DNA from: JBDGPU01 sp042219525
GTDB taxonomy: Archaea > Halobacteriota > Halobacteria > Halobacteriales > Haloferacaceae
Reading direction: 5' to 3'
NCBI GenBank assembly: GCA_042219525.1
Contig: JBDGPU010000069.1
Span: 62,001 to 126,000 of the forward strand
DNA: 64,000 bases
Shown in pieces: positions 43,153 to 52,546 of this stretch (position 1 is the first letter of the stretch; each line of letters begins with the position of its first letter). A program made the position numbers and the translations under genes. The notes beneath the pieces were generated by a model. The model saw only the letters and a program-made list of their open reading frames with translations, was not told the DNA's origin and searched no databases.

Positions 43153-43455
43153 CTAGAAGCCATCGAGCCCCTGCGGCTCCTCGAACTCGACCGCGACGTC
43201 CTCGACGGTTGCCTGCGGACTGCCGCTGCGACACCACTCGACGAGCGCTTCCACCGCGCCTTCCGGGCCCTCGAAGACGGCCTCGACGCGCCCGTCGTCG
43301 AGATTGCGAACCCAGCCGTCCACGTTGCGTCCCTCGGCGGCGTCGCGGGCGTTCGCCCGGAAGAAGACGCCCTGTACGTGCCCGGAGACGTACACGTGCG
43401 CGCGAACTCGCTCACCGGCAAACGGCGCCTCATCGAGGTCGGGATCCTCTGCCAT
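43153..43455 (-). CDS. acyP: Acylphosphatase
   Basis: A 100-residue enzyme. The signature RAHVYVSGHVQGVFFRANARDAA (about 18-40) contains the phosphate-loop and the catalytic Arg, and GWVRNLDDGRVEAVFEG contains the catalytic Asn. It hydrolyses acyl phosphates such as carbamoyl phosphate. It has a short acidic N-terminal extension. It is convergent with the RND gene and diverges from the phosphohexomutase gene. Confidence 0.93.
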   Translation of the reverse strand: MAEDPDLDEAPFAGERVRAHVYVSGHVQGVFFRANARDAAEGRNVDGWVRNLDDGRVEAVFEGPEGAVEALVEWCRSGSPQATVEDVAVEFEEPQGLDGF

Positions 43456-43569
43456 GTTCGAGTCGTCGGGCTGCGGCGACTTATAAGGGTCGGCGGCGCG
43501 GCCGACTGGACCTGGGTCACCGTCGCTCGCGACCGACGACTTCTAACGGGCGGCGGGTGAGGTGGAGAT

Positions 43570-45066
43570 ATGGACCTATTCGGTACTGCAGGCATCCGCG
43601 GGAGTACGACGGAGCGGGTGACGCCGGCCCTCGCGCTGGCGGTCGGCGGGGCCGTCGGAAGCGCCGTTCGCGAGCGTGCGGACGCAGGATGGGGTGAAGA
43701 GGACGGAGACAAAGGTGGTGACGGGGAGAACGCGAACGACACGAGCCCCGAGGTCGTCGTCGCCCGCGACGGTCGCGTCACCGGGCCCGCGCTCGCGGCC
43801 GCGATGGAATCCGGACTCGCGTCGGCGGGCGTAAAGGTACTCCGAGCGGGCGTGGTTCCGACGCCGACACTGGCGTACGCCTCACAGGGACGCCACGGCG
43901 TGATGATCACGGCCTCGCACAACCCGCCACACGACAACGGGATCAAGCTGTTCCACGACGGCACCGAGTTCGAGCGCGAGCTCGAGGAGCTGGTCGAGCG
44001 GCGCGTCGCCGCCGAGCCGGAGCCCGCGGCGTGGGACGAGTGGACCGAGACCACCACCATCGACGTGCTGGAGGCGTATCGCGAGGCGGTAGCCGACTAC
44101 GCGCGAGGCTACGGCGCCCCGCTCGACGGACTCCGGATCGCGATCGACTGCGGCAACGGCATGGCGAGCGTCGCGACGCCGCAGGTGCTTCGGAAACTCG
44201 GTGCGGCGGTCGTCACGCTCAACGCGAACGTCGACGGCCACTTCCCCGGCCGCGGGAGCAAGCCGACCCCGGAAACCCTCACCGATCTCCGGGAGTTCGT
44301 CGCCGACGCGAACGAGCGTGCCGAAAGCGACACGCCCGGCCGCGGCGGCGACGAGGGCTTCGCGTTCGGCATCGGCCACGACGGCGACGCCGACCGGATC
44401 GTCATCGTCGACGCCGACGGCGGGATCGTCCACGAGGACACGGTTCTCGCGATCCTGGCCGAGCAGTACGTCCGCGCAGCCGACGCCACGGATCCGGTCG
44501 TCGTGACGACGCCGAACGCCTCCGGCCGCATCGACGAGCGCGTGCGCGAGGCCGGCGGGCGTGTCGAACGCGTCCGACTCGGCGCGCTCCACGAAGGCAT
44601 CGCCGCGGTCGAGGACGGAGCCGCCGGGGAGACGGCTGCTGAACCGACGTCAGGAACCGTCGCGTTCGCCGCCGAACCGTGGAAGCACGTCCACACCGCG
44701 TTCGGCAGCTGGATCGATGGCGTCTGCTCCGCCGCCGTCGTCGCCCGACTCGTCGCCGCGGAGGGGCTCGACGGGCTCCGTGCGCCCGTCACCGAGCGCC
44801 CGTACCGGAAGGTAAGCGTCGACTGTCCGGACGATCGGAAGGAGGCCGCGATGGCGGAGCTCGAAACGGCGCTCCCGGCGGCGTTTCCCGAGGCCGACGT
44901 GTCCACGGAACACGGCGTCCGGCTGGAGTTCCCCGACGCCTCGTGGCTCCTCGTGCGCCCCTCCGGCACGGAGCCATACATTCGGCTGTACGCCGAGAGC
45001 GACGACGTCGACAGGCTGATCGAGGGCGCTCGCGAGGTCATCGCAAACGCCGTCGCCGGGGCATAA
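43570..45066 (+). CDS. Phosphohexomutase (phosphoglucosamine/phosphomannomutase family)
   Basis: A 498-residue alpha-D-phosphohexomutase. The N-terminal MDLFGTAGIRG is typical, the phosphoserine loop is MITASHNPPHDNG (Ser116), the metal loop is GHDGDADRIVIV (about 270), and the C-terminal phosphate-binding loop is VRPSGTEPYIRLY. An acidic Gly/Asp/Glu-rich loop (about 40-60) is inserted between the first strands and is absent from most relatives. It moves phosphate between C1 and C6 of hexoses for glycan or precursor synthesis. Which hexose cannot be told. Confidence 0.9.
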   Translation: MDLFGTAGIRGSTTERVTPALALAVGGAVGSAVRERADAGWGEEDGDKGGDGENANDTSPEVVVARDGRVTGPALAAAMESGLASAGVKVLRAGVVPTPTLAYASQGRHGVMITASHNPPHDNGIKLFHDGTEFERELEELVERRVAAEPEPAAWDEWTETTTIDVLEAYREAVADYARGYGAPLDGLRIAIDCGNGMASVATPQVLRKLGAAVVTLNANVDGHFPGRGSKPTPETLTDLREFVADANERAESDTPGRGGDEGFAFGIGHDGDADRIVIVDADGGIVHEDTVLAILAEQYVRAADATDPVVVTTPNASGRIDERVREAGGRVERVRLGALHEGIAAVEDGAAGETAAEPTSGTVAFAAEPWKHVHTAFGSWIDGVCSAAVVARLVAAEGLDGLRAPVTERPYRKVSVDCPDDRKEAAMAELETALPAAFPEADVSTEHGVRLEFPDASWLLVRPSGTEPYIRLYAESDDVDRLIEGAREVIANAVAGA

Positions 45067-45135
45067 TCGGACCGTCGTTCCGGCGTCGTCCCGCCGTCGG
45101 CCCATCGTTCCGTCGTCGTCCCGCCATCGACCCCT
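45064..45135. repeat. Imperfect two-copy 31-base repeat
   Basis: CGTCGTTCCGGCGTCGTCCC plus GCCGTCGGCCC (about 45071-45101) is followed by a diverged copy ATCGTTCCGTCGTCGTCCCG plus CCATCGACCCC. It lies between the mutase stop and the transporter gene. The rest of 45067-45257 holds an AT-richer promoter stretch. Confidence 0.6.
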
Positions 45136-45221
45136 TGTCCTCCAGCCATCGGGATGATTACTGTAGATATCCGACAAATCCCCGGGAGACACCCTCACAC
45201 ACGGGATTTCGAGGAGAAGCC

Positions 45222-45232
45222 AACGGACTTAT
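45222..45232 (+). promoter_or_regulatory. TATA-like promoter of the BMP lipoprotein gene
   Basis: ACGGACTTATG (45222-45232) sits about 30 bases before the ATG at 45258. It contains an upstream in-frame ATG (45231), which therefore is probably part of the promoter rather than the start codon. This decides the start of the lipoprotein gene. Confidence 0.5.
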
Positions 45233-45257
45233 GAGGGATTCGACCACCTCTACGGGT

Positions 45258-46388
45258 ATGACGGATTCCGATCTCGAACGACGCAAGTTCATCAAGGCGG
45301 CAAGCGCGGCAGGACTCGTCGGCGTGGCGGGCTGTACGGGTGGCCCGCAGGACGACGGGACAGCAACCGAAACCGGCGAAGGCGGCACCGAGGGAGCCGA
45401 TGCCGGCGCGACCGCGGAGGCCTCGGCCTCCATCAACGTCGGCATGGTGTACGCGCTCGGCGGCCTGGGCGACAACTCCTTCAACGACTCCGCGAAACGC
45501 GGCATCGAGCAGGCCGCCGGGGAATTCGACGTCTCCTTCGACGAATCCCAGCCCTCCAGCGCGAGCGACTTCCAGCAGTTCCAGCAGCGCTACGCCCGCT
45601 CGGAGAACCCGAACTACGACCTGGTGAACTGTATCGGCTTTGCGCAGCGCGACGCGCTGGCGTCGACGGCGCCGGACTACCCCGAGCAGAACTTCACGCT
45701 CATCGACAGCGTCGTCGACGAGCCGAACGTCGCGAGCTACACCTTCAAGGAGGAGGAGGGCTCCTTCCTCGTCGGCGCGCTCGCCGGGCTCATGACGTCG
45801 CGCTCGTTCAGCGCCGGCGACGGGTCGACACAGAGCGACTCCACGAACGTCGGCTTCGTCGGCGGCGTCGACGCCCCGCTCATCAGGAAGTTCCAGGCCG
45901 GCTACGAGGCCGGTGTCAAGCACGTCAACGAGAACGTCGACGTGATCACGAGCTTCGTCGGTAGCTTCTCCGACCCGTCCGGCGGGAAGGAGGCGGCGCT
46001 CTCGATGTACCAGAGCGGCGCGGACATCGTCTACCACGCCGCCGGCGCGACGGGCGCTGGCGTCTTCCAGGCCGCCCAGAGCGAGGGTCGCTTCGCCATC
46101 GGCGTCGACTCCGACCAGTCGATCACCCAGCCGGAGTTCGCGAACGTCATCCTGGCCTCGATGGTCAAGCGCGTCGACTCCGCCGTGTTCAAGACCACCA
46201 AGAACGTGGTCAAGGGGAACCACCAGGGCGGCTCCGCCGTCTCGCTCGGGCTCGAACAGGACGGCGTGGCCATTGTTTACGGCGACACGCTCGGCGACGA
46301 CATTCCGGCCGAAGTGAAGACGGAGATCGACGCCAGCGCCAAGGCGATCATCGAGGGCGAAATCGACGTGCCGACGAAGCCGCAGTAA
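45258..46388 (+). CDS. BMP-family ABC transporter substrate-binding lipoprotein
   Basis: A 376-residue protein. RRKFIKAASAAGLVGVAGC (about 8-26) is a Tat signal ending in a lipobox, so the mature protein is anchored outside by a lipidated Cys. A Thr/Glu/Gly-rich linker follows. The BMP/Med fold begins INVGMVYALGGLGDNSFNDSAKRG. The motif PSGGKEAALSMYQSGADIVYHAAGATGAGVFQAA is characteristic. PnrA-type relatives bind purine nucleosides. It is followed by an ATPase and two permeases, so the importer is complete. Confidence 0.92.
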   Translation: MTDSDLERRKFIKAASAAGLVGVAGCTGGPQDDGTATETGEGGTEGADAGATAEASASINVGMVYALGGLGDNSFNDSAKRGIEQAAGEFDVSFDESQPSSASDFQQFQQRYARSENPNYDLVNCIGFAQRDALASTAPDYPEQNFTLIDSVVDEPNVASYTFKEEEGSFLVGALAGLMTSRSFSAGDGSTQSDSTNVGFVGGVDAPLIRKFQAGYEAGVKHVNENVDVITSFVGSFSDPSGGKEAALSMYQSGADIVYHAAGATGAGVFQAAQSEGRFAIGVDSDQSITQPEFANVILASMVKRVDSAVFKTTKNVVKGNHQGGSAVSLGLEQDGVAIVYGDTLGDDIPAEVKTEIDASAKAIIEGEIDVPTKPQ

Positions 46389-46544
46389 GGCACCCGCAGT
46401 CGCCTCGGTAGCAGGATATCTTTGCCCACCAGCTTGGGACAGATCCTGCAGCCGAACCGAGACTGTTTCTTTCGATCGATTCCGTCAGTTCGGTGAAAGG
46501 CCGGCTGTAGCCGTGACACGTATCGACGCGGCGGTTCAGGATCC

Positions 46545-46580
46545 GGGCCCTTATCCGATAGGCGGCGGAGATTCAGGTAA
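46545..46580 (+). promoter_or_regulatory. Promoter of the ABC ATPase-permease operon
   Basis: GGCCCTTATCCGATA (46546-46560) contains a TATA-like CCTTATCC about 25-30 bases before the ATG at 46581. The 192-base gap after the lipoprotein gene and this element suggest the ATPase and permeases can be transcribed separately from the binding protein. Confidence 0.45.
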
Positions 46581-48176
46581 ATGTCCCCCGCGGTCAACAT
46601 GGACGGTATTACGAAGCGGTTTCCCGGGGTAGTCGCCAACGACGAGGTCGACCTCGTTGTCGAGGAGGGGAGCGTCCACGCGCTTCTCGGGGAGAACGGG
46701 GCGGGTAAAACGACGCTGATGAACGTCCTCTACGGGCTCTACCAGCCCACCGAGGGAACGGTCCACATCGACGGCGAACCGCAGTCGTTCGACTCGCCGC
46801 GGGACGCCATCGACGTCGGCATCGGGATGATCCACCAGCACTTCATGCTGGTCGACCCGATGACCGTCTGGGAGAACGTCGTCCTCGGCAACGAGCCCAC
46901 GAAGTGGGGCGGCCTCCGCGTCGACGAGGGCGCCGCGCGCGACGCGGTTCACGAACTCAGCGAGCAGTACGGGTTCGCCGTCGACCCGGACGACACGATC
47001 GGCGAGGTCTCGGTCGGGATCCAGCAGCGCGTCGAGATCCTGAAAACGCTGTATCGCGGCGCCGACATTCTCATTCTCGACGAGCCGACGGCCGTGCTGA
47101 CGCCCCAGGAGGTCGAGGACCTCTACGACGTCTTCGAGGAACTCACCGACCAGGGGAAGACGATCATTTTCATCACGCACAAGCTGGGTGAGGCGCTCGA
47201 GGCCGCGGACGACGTGACCGTTCTCCGCGATGGGAAAAACGTCGGCACGGTCGACACTGACGACGTGACCCGCGAGGACCTCGCCGAGATGATGGTTGGC
47301 CGCGAGGTGCTGATGGAGCCCGCGACCACCGAGCGAACGCCCGGCGACACGGTTCTCGACGTCGACGGCATCTCCGCCACCGACGACCGCGGAGTCGAAG
47401 CCGTCTCGGACGTCTCCTTCAGCGTCCGAGAGGGCGAAATCGTCGGCATCGCGGGCGTCGACGGCAACGGCCAGACGGAGCTCGTCGATGCGATCACCGG
47501 CCTCCGCGAGACGACCGACGGCTCGGTTCGGTTCCTCGGCGACGACCTCGCCGGCGTGAGCCGCCGCGAGCGCATCGACCGCGGGATGGCCTACATCCCC
47601 GAGGACCGACAGGAGCGCGGCGTCGTCCTCCCGTACGACCTGACGCAGAACGGTATCCTGGGGAGTCAACATACCGAGGCCTTCGGCGACGGCGGCCGCA
47701 TCGACTGGGACGCCGCCGAGGCCCACGCCGAGGGGATCATCGACGAGTACGACGTTCGGCCGGCGGACCGGGAAGTCCCGGCGGAGGACCTCTCTGGCGG
47801 GAACCAACAGAAGTTCATTGTCGGGCGCGAGTTCCAGCGGAACCCTGACCTCGTCGTCGCGACCCATCCAACCCGGGGCGTCGACATCGGCTCGACGGAG
47901 TTCATTCACGACCGGCTCCTCGAACTGCGGGAGCAGGGGACGGCGATACTGCTCGTCTCCTCGAAGCTCGAAGAGGTGCAGGGGCTCTCGGACCGCCTCG
48001 CCGTGATGCACGAAGGGTCCTTCTCCGGCATCGTCGACCCGGGGACCGTCACGGAGGAGCAGCTCGGGCTCCTGATGGCGGGCGAATCGATCGACACTGA
48101 CGCCGTCGAAACCGCTACCCTGGACGAGCGAGCCGAGGCGGGCATCGCCGCCGGAAGCTCCGGAGGTGCGCAATGA
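46581..48176 (+). CDS. BMP-type ABC transporter ATP-binding protein (duplicated NBD)
   Basis: A 531-residue protein with two nucleotide-binding domains, as in nucleoside and sugar importers of the NupO/MglA type. The first has Walker A GENGAGKTT (about 35-43), signature-region EVSVGIQQRVEILKTLYRGADILILDEPT. The second begins near 255 with a changed Walker A (IAGVDGNGQTELV) and signature LSGGNQQKFIVGRE; its Walker B region reads DLVVATHPTRGVDIGS. This asymmetry is normal for the family. It couples by ATGA overlap to the first permease. Confidence 0.93.
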   Translation: MSPAVNMDGITKRFPGVVANDEVDLVVEEGSVHALLGENGAGKTTLMNVLYGLYQPTEGTVHIDGEPQSFDSPRDAIDVGIGMIHQHFMLVDPMTVWENVVLGNEPTKWGGLRVDEGAARDAVHELSEQYGFAVDPDDTIGEVSVGIQQRVEILKTLYRGADILILDEPTAVLTPQEVEDLYDVFEELTDQGKTIIFITHKLGEALEAADDVTVLRDGKNVGTVDTDDVTREDLAEMMVGREVLMEPATTERTPGDTVLDVDGISATDDRGVEAVSDVSFSVREGEIVGIAGVDGNGQTELVDAITGLRETTDGSVRFLGDDLAGVSRRERIDRGMAYIPEDRQERGVVLPYDLTQNGILGSQHTEAFGDGGRIDWDAAEAHAEGIIDEYDVRPADREVPAEDLSGGNQQKFIVGREFQRNPDLVVATHPTRGVDIGSTEFIHDRLLELREQGTAILLVSSKLEEVQGLSDRLAVMHEGSFSGIVDPGTVTEEQLGLLMAGESIDTDAVETATLDERAEAGIAAGSSGGAQ

Positions 48177-49513
48177 GCCGCCTCGGACCGATCGCCAGGT
48201 CGATCAAGGAGTTCCTGCGCGAGTTCGTCGAGCTGTCCGTGGCCGAGCGGCTCCTGATCAGCGCCATCGCCGTCGCGCTCTCCGTCGTCGTCGGCTTCTT
48301 CATCATCCTGGCGACCGGGCGGATGGCGACGTGCCAGACGGCGGCCTGGACGATGCCGTTCACGGGGGTCGGCTTCTGCTACGATCCCTTCCGGGTGTAC
48401 GCGATCCTGTTCAACGGTGCGCTCGGCTACCCCTTCCTCATCGGCGAGGGGGCCCCCTACGTGCTGCCGACGTGGATGCCGATAAACCTCCAGCTCGGGC
48501 TCGACCCCGCCTGGACCCCGTTTAACCTCTCGCTCGGGCTCACCCTCTCGGAAACGACGCTGCTGATCTTCACGGGGCTGTCCGTCGCCGTCGCCTTCCG
48601 TGCCGGCCTGTTCAACATTGGGACGCAGGGCCAGCTCGTCATCGGCGCGCTGTCGACCGCGCTGGTCGTCGTCGGGGCGGCGCCATACCTGCCCGAGGGC
48701 CTGATCGGCGGGGCGATCCTCGTCACGCTCGGCATCCTCGCCGGCGCAGTCGGCGGCGGGCTCTGGGGCGCCATTCCCGGCGCGCTGAAGGCCTACGCCG
48801 ACGCCAACGAGGTGATCACGACCATCATGCTGAACTTCATCGCGGCGAACATCGCCTACGTCCTCGTGCTGGAGGTGTTCCGGGCTCCCGGCAGCTCCGT
48901 GGTTGCGACGAAGTACGTCCCCAAGTACGCACAGCTCGACCCGTGGTTCTTCCCGCAGACGAGCGGCTTCGCGGAGGTCGCGCTCCTCATCGCGCTCGCG
49001 TTCGTCGCCGGGCTCTACGTACTCGTCGAGCACACGCCGTTCGGCTTCGACCTCCGGACGAGCGGGATTCAGCCGATGGCGGCCGAGTACGGCGGCGTAG
49101 ATTCCAAGCGCACCACGGTCAGCGCGATGACGCTCTCGGGCGCGCTCGGCGGCGTCGGCGGCGCGGTCTGGGTGCTGATGAAGGAGGGCCGCTGGCTCGA
49201 ATCCATTCCCGCCATCGGGTTCGACGGGATCACCGTCTCGATCCTCGCGGGCAACAACCCCCTCGGGATCATCCCGGCCGCGCTGCTGTTCGGCGTTCTG
49301 AAGGGCGGAGCCCTCGAGATCGGCTTCCAGACGGACGTGCCGACGGAGCTGGTGGGCGTGCTCCGGGGCATGATCATCCTCTTCGTCGCCATGCCGGAGT
49401 TCTTCCGGCAGTTCGGTCGCTATCTCGGCCTCGACGAGGAGCCGGTGGCGGAGTCGACCGAGAGCGAGTCGGATGACACGGCCGCGACCGACGGGGGTGA
49501 GACCGATGCGTAA
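48173..49513 (+). CDS. ABC transporter permease 1 (nucleoside-type)
   Basis: A 446-residue permease of the BPD_transp_2 type with about ten hydrophobic helices. Family segments are VAFRAGLFNIGTQGQLVIGAL near 140 and GALKAYADANEVITTIMLNFIA near 205; the latter is the coupling loop that meets the ATPase. A long N-terminal part (1-110) with extracytoplasmic Cys-containing loop precedes them. Its acidic C-terminus overlaps the second permease start by eight bases. Confidence 0.91.
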   Translation: MSRLGPIARSIKEFLREFVELSVAERLLISAIAVALSVVVGFFIILATGRMATCQTAAWTMPFTGVGFCYDPFRVYAILFNGALGYPFLIGEGAPYVLPTWMPINLQLGLDPAWTPFNLSLGLTLSETTLLIFTGLSVAVAFRAGLFNIGTQGQLVIGALSTALVVVGAAPYLPEGLIGGAILVTLGILAGAVGGGLWGAIPGALKAYADANEVITTIMLNFIAANIAYVLVLEVFRAPGSSVVATKYVPKYAQLDPWFFPQTSGFAEVALLIALAFVAGLYVLVEHTPFGFDLRTSGIQPMAAEYGGVDSKRTTVSAMTLSGALGGVGGAVWVLMKEGRWLESIPAIGFDGITVSILAGNNPLGIIPAALLFGVLKGGALEIGFQTDVPTELVGVLRGMIILFVAMPEFFRQFGRYLGLDEEPVAESTESESDDTAATDGGETDA

Positions 49514-50540
49514 GATCCCCCTCCTCGACGAGGTCATCGAGTCGGCGTACGTCCGCAAGCTGGTCGTGGGCACGGTCGGCATCCTGGCGCTGCTCGCCGT
49601 CGCCGGCGCTATCTTCCCGGACACCATCGTCGGCGACCTCGCGAACATCGTGTTCGCTGGCGGCACATTGACCTCGACCGCGCGCACCGCGGCGCCCATC
49701 GTCCTCGCCGCCCTCGGCGGCATCTTCGCGGAGAAATCCGGCGTGATCAACATCGGACTGGAGGGACTGCTGATCATCTCGGCGTTCGTCTCGGTCCACA
49801 CCGCTACAGTAGTTGGCGCCGGCAACGCGATCCTCGGGATCCCGGCACTGTGGGTCGGGTTCCTCGTCGGGGTCGCCGCATCGACAGCGCTCGCGGGCGT
49901 CTTCGGTATCGTCTGTATCGAGTTCAAGGCGGACCAGATCATCGCCGGGCTGGCCGTCTGGCTTATCGCGCTCGGTCTCGCGCCGTTCCTCTCGACCGTC
50001 TTCTACGGCGGCGTCAACACCCCCGCGCTGAGCACGAACCTCGGCTGGCAGTTCTCGGCGCTACTAATCGCGGTGGGGACGGTCACCTCGTGGTGGACGC
50101 TGAACCATACGTCGTTCGGCAAGCACCTGCAAGCCGCCGGGGAGAACCCGAAGGCGCTCGACACGGTCGGCGTCTCCGTCTCGCGCGTGCGCCACGCCGG
50201 TGTGTTGCTCTCGGGCTTCCTCTCGGGCATCGGCGGCAGCACCCTCGCCCTGACCGTCGGCCAGTTCGTCGGCTCGGGGCAGACGATGGTCCAGGGGAAG
50301 GGGTTCATCGCCATCGTCGCATACCTCTTCGGTAACTACAACCCGATCGGGGCGCTCGGCGCCGGCATCCTGTTCGCGGGCCTCGAAGCGGTTCAGCTCC
50401 GCCTCCAGCAGCTCGGCTACGCCGTGCCCGACACGCTGGTCCAGACGATCCCGTACGTCGTGGTCATCGTCGTCCTCGCGCTGGTCGGCCGGACGCAGCT
50501 CCCGGAAGCGGCCGGCGAGCACTACGAGACGGAAGAATAA
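49506..50540 (+). CDS. ABC transporter permease 2 (nucleoside-type)
   Basis: A 344-residue permease, the partner of the preceding gene. ATG 49506 lies within the last codons of permease 1 (ATGCGTAA overlap). Family segments are IVLAALGGIFAEKSGVINIGLEGLLIISAF near 60-95 and GENPKALDTVGVSVSRVRHAGVLLSGFLSGIGGSTL near 215-250. It has about nine hydrophobic helices. Together with permease 1 it forms the channel of a purine-nucleoside-like importer; the substrate is an inference from the family. Confidence 0.92.
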   Translation: MRKIPLLDEVIESAYVRKLVVGTVGILALLAVAGAIFPDTIVGDLANIVFAGGTLTSTARTAAPIVLAALGGIFAEKSGVINIGLEGLLIISAFVSVHTATVVGAGNAILGIPALWVGFLVGVAASTALAGVFGIVCIEFKADQIIAGLAVWLIALGLAPFLSTVFYGGVNTPALSTNLGWQFSALLIAVGTVTSWWTLNHTSFGKHLQAAGENPKALDTVGVSVSRVRHAGVLLSGFLSGIGGSTLALTVGQFVGSGQTMVQGKGFIAIVAYLFGNYNPIGALGAGILFAGLEAVQLRLQQLGYAVPDTLVQTIPYVVVIVVLALVGRTQLPEAAGEHYETEE

Positions 50541-50573
50541 CGGCGCGACTCGAAGCCGGCTCGGTCCGACTTT

Positions 50574-51854
50574 CTACGGCTGGTCGACGGCGACCTGCTC
50601 GATGGCGTTCGCGAGCACGTCGATCCCGACCTGCAGGTCGTCCTCGACCACGTCGAACTCCGGCGTGTGGTGGCCGTCGGGGTGGTCGGTGCCGACTCCG
50701 ACGTAGGCCGCCTCGCCGCCCTGCTCTTGCACCTTCTGCATCAGGAACGTCGCGTCCTCGCTCCCGCCGAGGTCGTCGCGTTCGACGACGTTGGTGACGC
50801 CCGACACCTCGCCCGCGACGTCGTCGACGACGTCGACGAGGCGCTGGTCGCTCGTTGCGCTTGGGGCCTCACCCTCCAGCGAAACGTCGACGTCCACGGC
50901 GTGCATGTCCGCGGCCGATTCGAGGACGTTCTCGGCTTCCTCGTACATGTACTCGGCCAGGTCCGTCGTCTTCCCGCGGACCTCGCCCTCGATGAACGAC
51001 TCCTCCGGGATAATGTTCGTCGCCGTGCCGCCGCCGACGATCCCGGCGTTGACGCGGGTTGGGCCATCGGAGTGGCGCGGGATGGCGTAGAGGTTCTGGA
51101 TCGCCGTCGCCATCGCCTGCACCGTGTTGTTGCCGGCTTCGGGGCGGGCGCCGGCGTGCGCCGAGTCGCCCTCGAACTCCGCGCGGATGTGTCGGACGGC
51201 GAGGAAGCCGTCGATGCCGCAGACGACCTCACCGGAGGGGTGATCGAGGCCGATGTGGGTCGCGTAGAGGTAGTCGACGTCGTCGAGGTGGCCCGACTCG
51301 GCCATCGGCTTGCCGCCGGAGACGACCTCCTCGCTCGGCTGGAAGAACACCTTTAGCGTCCCCTGGAAGTCGCTGTCGAGGACCGCGTCGATGACGCCGA
51401 GGCCGATTGTCGCGTGGGCGTCGTGGCCGCAGGCGTGCATGTAGCCCTCGTTCTCCGAGCGGAATTCCTGCAGGGCGGGGGCGTGGTCGGCCGCCTCGCT
51501 TTCGAGGATCGGGAGCGCGTCGATGTCGACGCGGAGCCCGACGACCGGTCCGTCGCCCTGCTCGACGACGGCGACGGCGCCAGTGTAGCCGCCCTCGGTC
51601 TTCGCGAGGACCTCGTCGTCGGCGCCGGCCTCCACGGCGCGGGTGTGCCACTCGGCGAGTTCGTCGTCGTCCGGGACGTTCATCCGGCGGTCCTCTGCCA
51701 GCGCGTCGCGGCCGACGTGGATCTCGTCGACGTCGCGGTCGCGTAGCTCCTCGACGATGCGTGAAGTGGTGTAGAATTCACACCAGGCGGGTTCCGGATG
51801 CTGGTGGAGGTCACGGCGGAACGCTCGGTAGGGATCGGACTGTTGGGTGCTCAC
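50574..51854 (-). CDS. M20-family amidohydrolase, AbgA-like (p-aminobenzoyl-glutamate hydrolase subunit)
   Basis: A 426-residue M20D peptidase starting with GTG at 51854. Metal and catalytic motifs are MHACGHDAHATIG (about 137-149), FFQPSEE (catalytic Glu), ATHIG and SEDATFLMQKVQ. The N-terminal segment GRDALAEDRRMNVPDDDEL and EGGYTGAVAV, plus GEVVCGIDGFLAVRH, closely follow E. coli AbgA as I remember it, rather than the shorter auxin-conjugate hydrolases. AbgA with AbgB cleaves p-aminobenzoyl-glutamate from folate breakdown. No abgB is nearby. It converges on the importer operon. Confidence 0.85.
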   Translation of the reverse strand: MSTQQSDPYRAFRRDLHQHPEPAWCEFYTTSRIVEELRDRDVDEIHVGRDALAEDRRMNVPDDDELAEWHTRAVEAGADDEVLAKTEGGYTGAVAVVEQGDGPVVGLRVDIDALPILESEAADHAPALQEFRSENEGYMHACGHDAHATIGLGVIDAVLDSDFQGTLKVFFQPSEEVVSGGKPMAESGHLDDVDYLYATHIGLDHPSGEVVCGIDGFLAVRHIRAEFEGDSAHAGARPEAGNNTVQAMATAIQNLYAIPRHSDGPTRVNAGIVGGGTATNIIPEESFIEGEVRGKTTDLAEYMYEEAENVLESAADMHAVDVDVSLEGEAPSATSDQRLVDVVDDVAGEVSGVTNVVERDDLGGSEDATFLMQKVQEQGGEAAYVGVGTDHPDGHHTPEFDVVEDDLQVGIDVLANAIEQVAVDQP

Positions 51855-51967
51855 GTTCCCACCTATCGCCGCGCGGGCTTAAATGGCCGAGAGGCGGCAG
51901 TCCGTTAGGTCGGCTGGAGAAAGAGCGTCAGGCCGCCGAGCCGGCCGGAGAAACAGCTTCGAAGCCG

Positions 51968-52300
51968 TCAGTCGCGCTTGTGTCCGAGGGGCTTCTTGCG
52001 GTCGATCTCGACTTCGACGTGGATCGAATCCGGGAACTCCTGCGTCGTCACCTCGCGGGCGATCTCGTCCGCGCCGTGGATCTCCATCTCGCGGGTGTAC
52101 ACCGAGTACTCCCACGGCGAGAACTTGTCGCCGGGCTGGAGTTGCTTGTACTGCGGGGCACGAATCGTCTGCACGGGCGCGGAGTGGGGGCCTTTACACT
52201 CCGCACCCTTGCGCTCGACAGTCGAGACCAGGTCGGAGACGGTGTCCTCGAGGACCGCTCGGTCGCCCGACTGGAGCGAGAGTTTGGTTACAAACGTCAT
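51968..52300 (-). CDS. uS10-like protein (ribosomal protein S10 fold)
   Basis: A 110-residue protein. The order of MTFVTKLSLQSGDRAVLEDTVSDLVSTVERKGAECKGPHSAPVQTIRAP matches the S10 fold, including the central KGPHSAPVQTIR loop that binds 16S rRNA in true S10. Haloarchaea carry this as an additional paralogue besides canonical S10. The C-terminus ends KKPLGHKRD. It may bind RNA or substitute in the ribosome. Start at ATG 52300; the longer frame has no family support. Confidence 0.82.
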   Translation of the reverse strand: MTFVTKLSLQSGDRAVLEDTVSDLVSTVERKGAECKGPHSAPVQTIRAPQYKQLQPGDKFSPWEYSVYTREMEIHGADEIAREVTTQEFPDSIHVEVEIDRKKPLGHKRD

Positions 52301-52546
52301 GAGCTGGGGAGTTGATCGTAAATTCGACCCCAATCCGTAAAAACGCACCTACCGGCCGGGCCGCATGGGAACCGGCCACATCGACCGGCGCAGTCGGACC
52401 ACAAGTCGCTCGACGGCGCCGATGACACGGACGTGAAACGCCGGGAAACCCGCTGTAGCCGCGTGAACTTCGCCTATATGGGTTTTCGCGGCCCCTAACC
52501 CCGCGGTCCGACACCCTCTTTACACGTCATCTCGTATAATTTGTCA

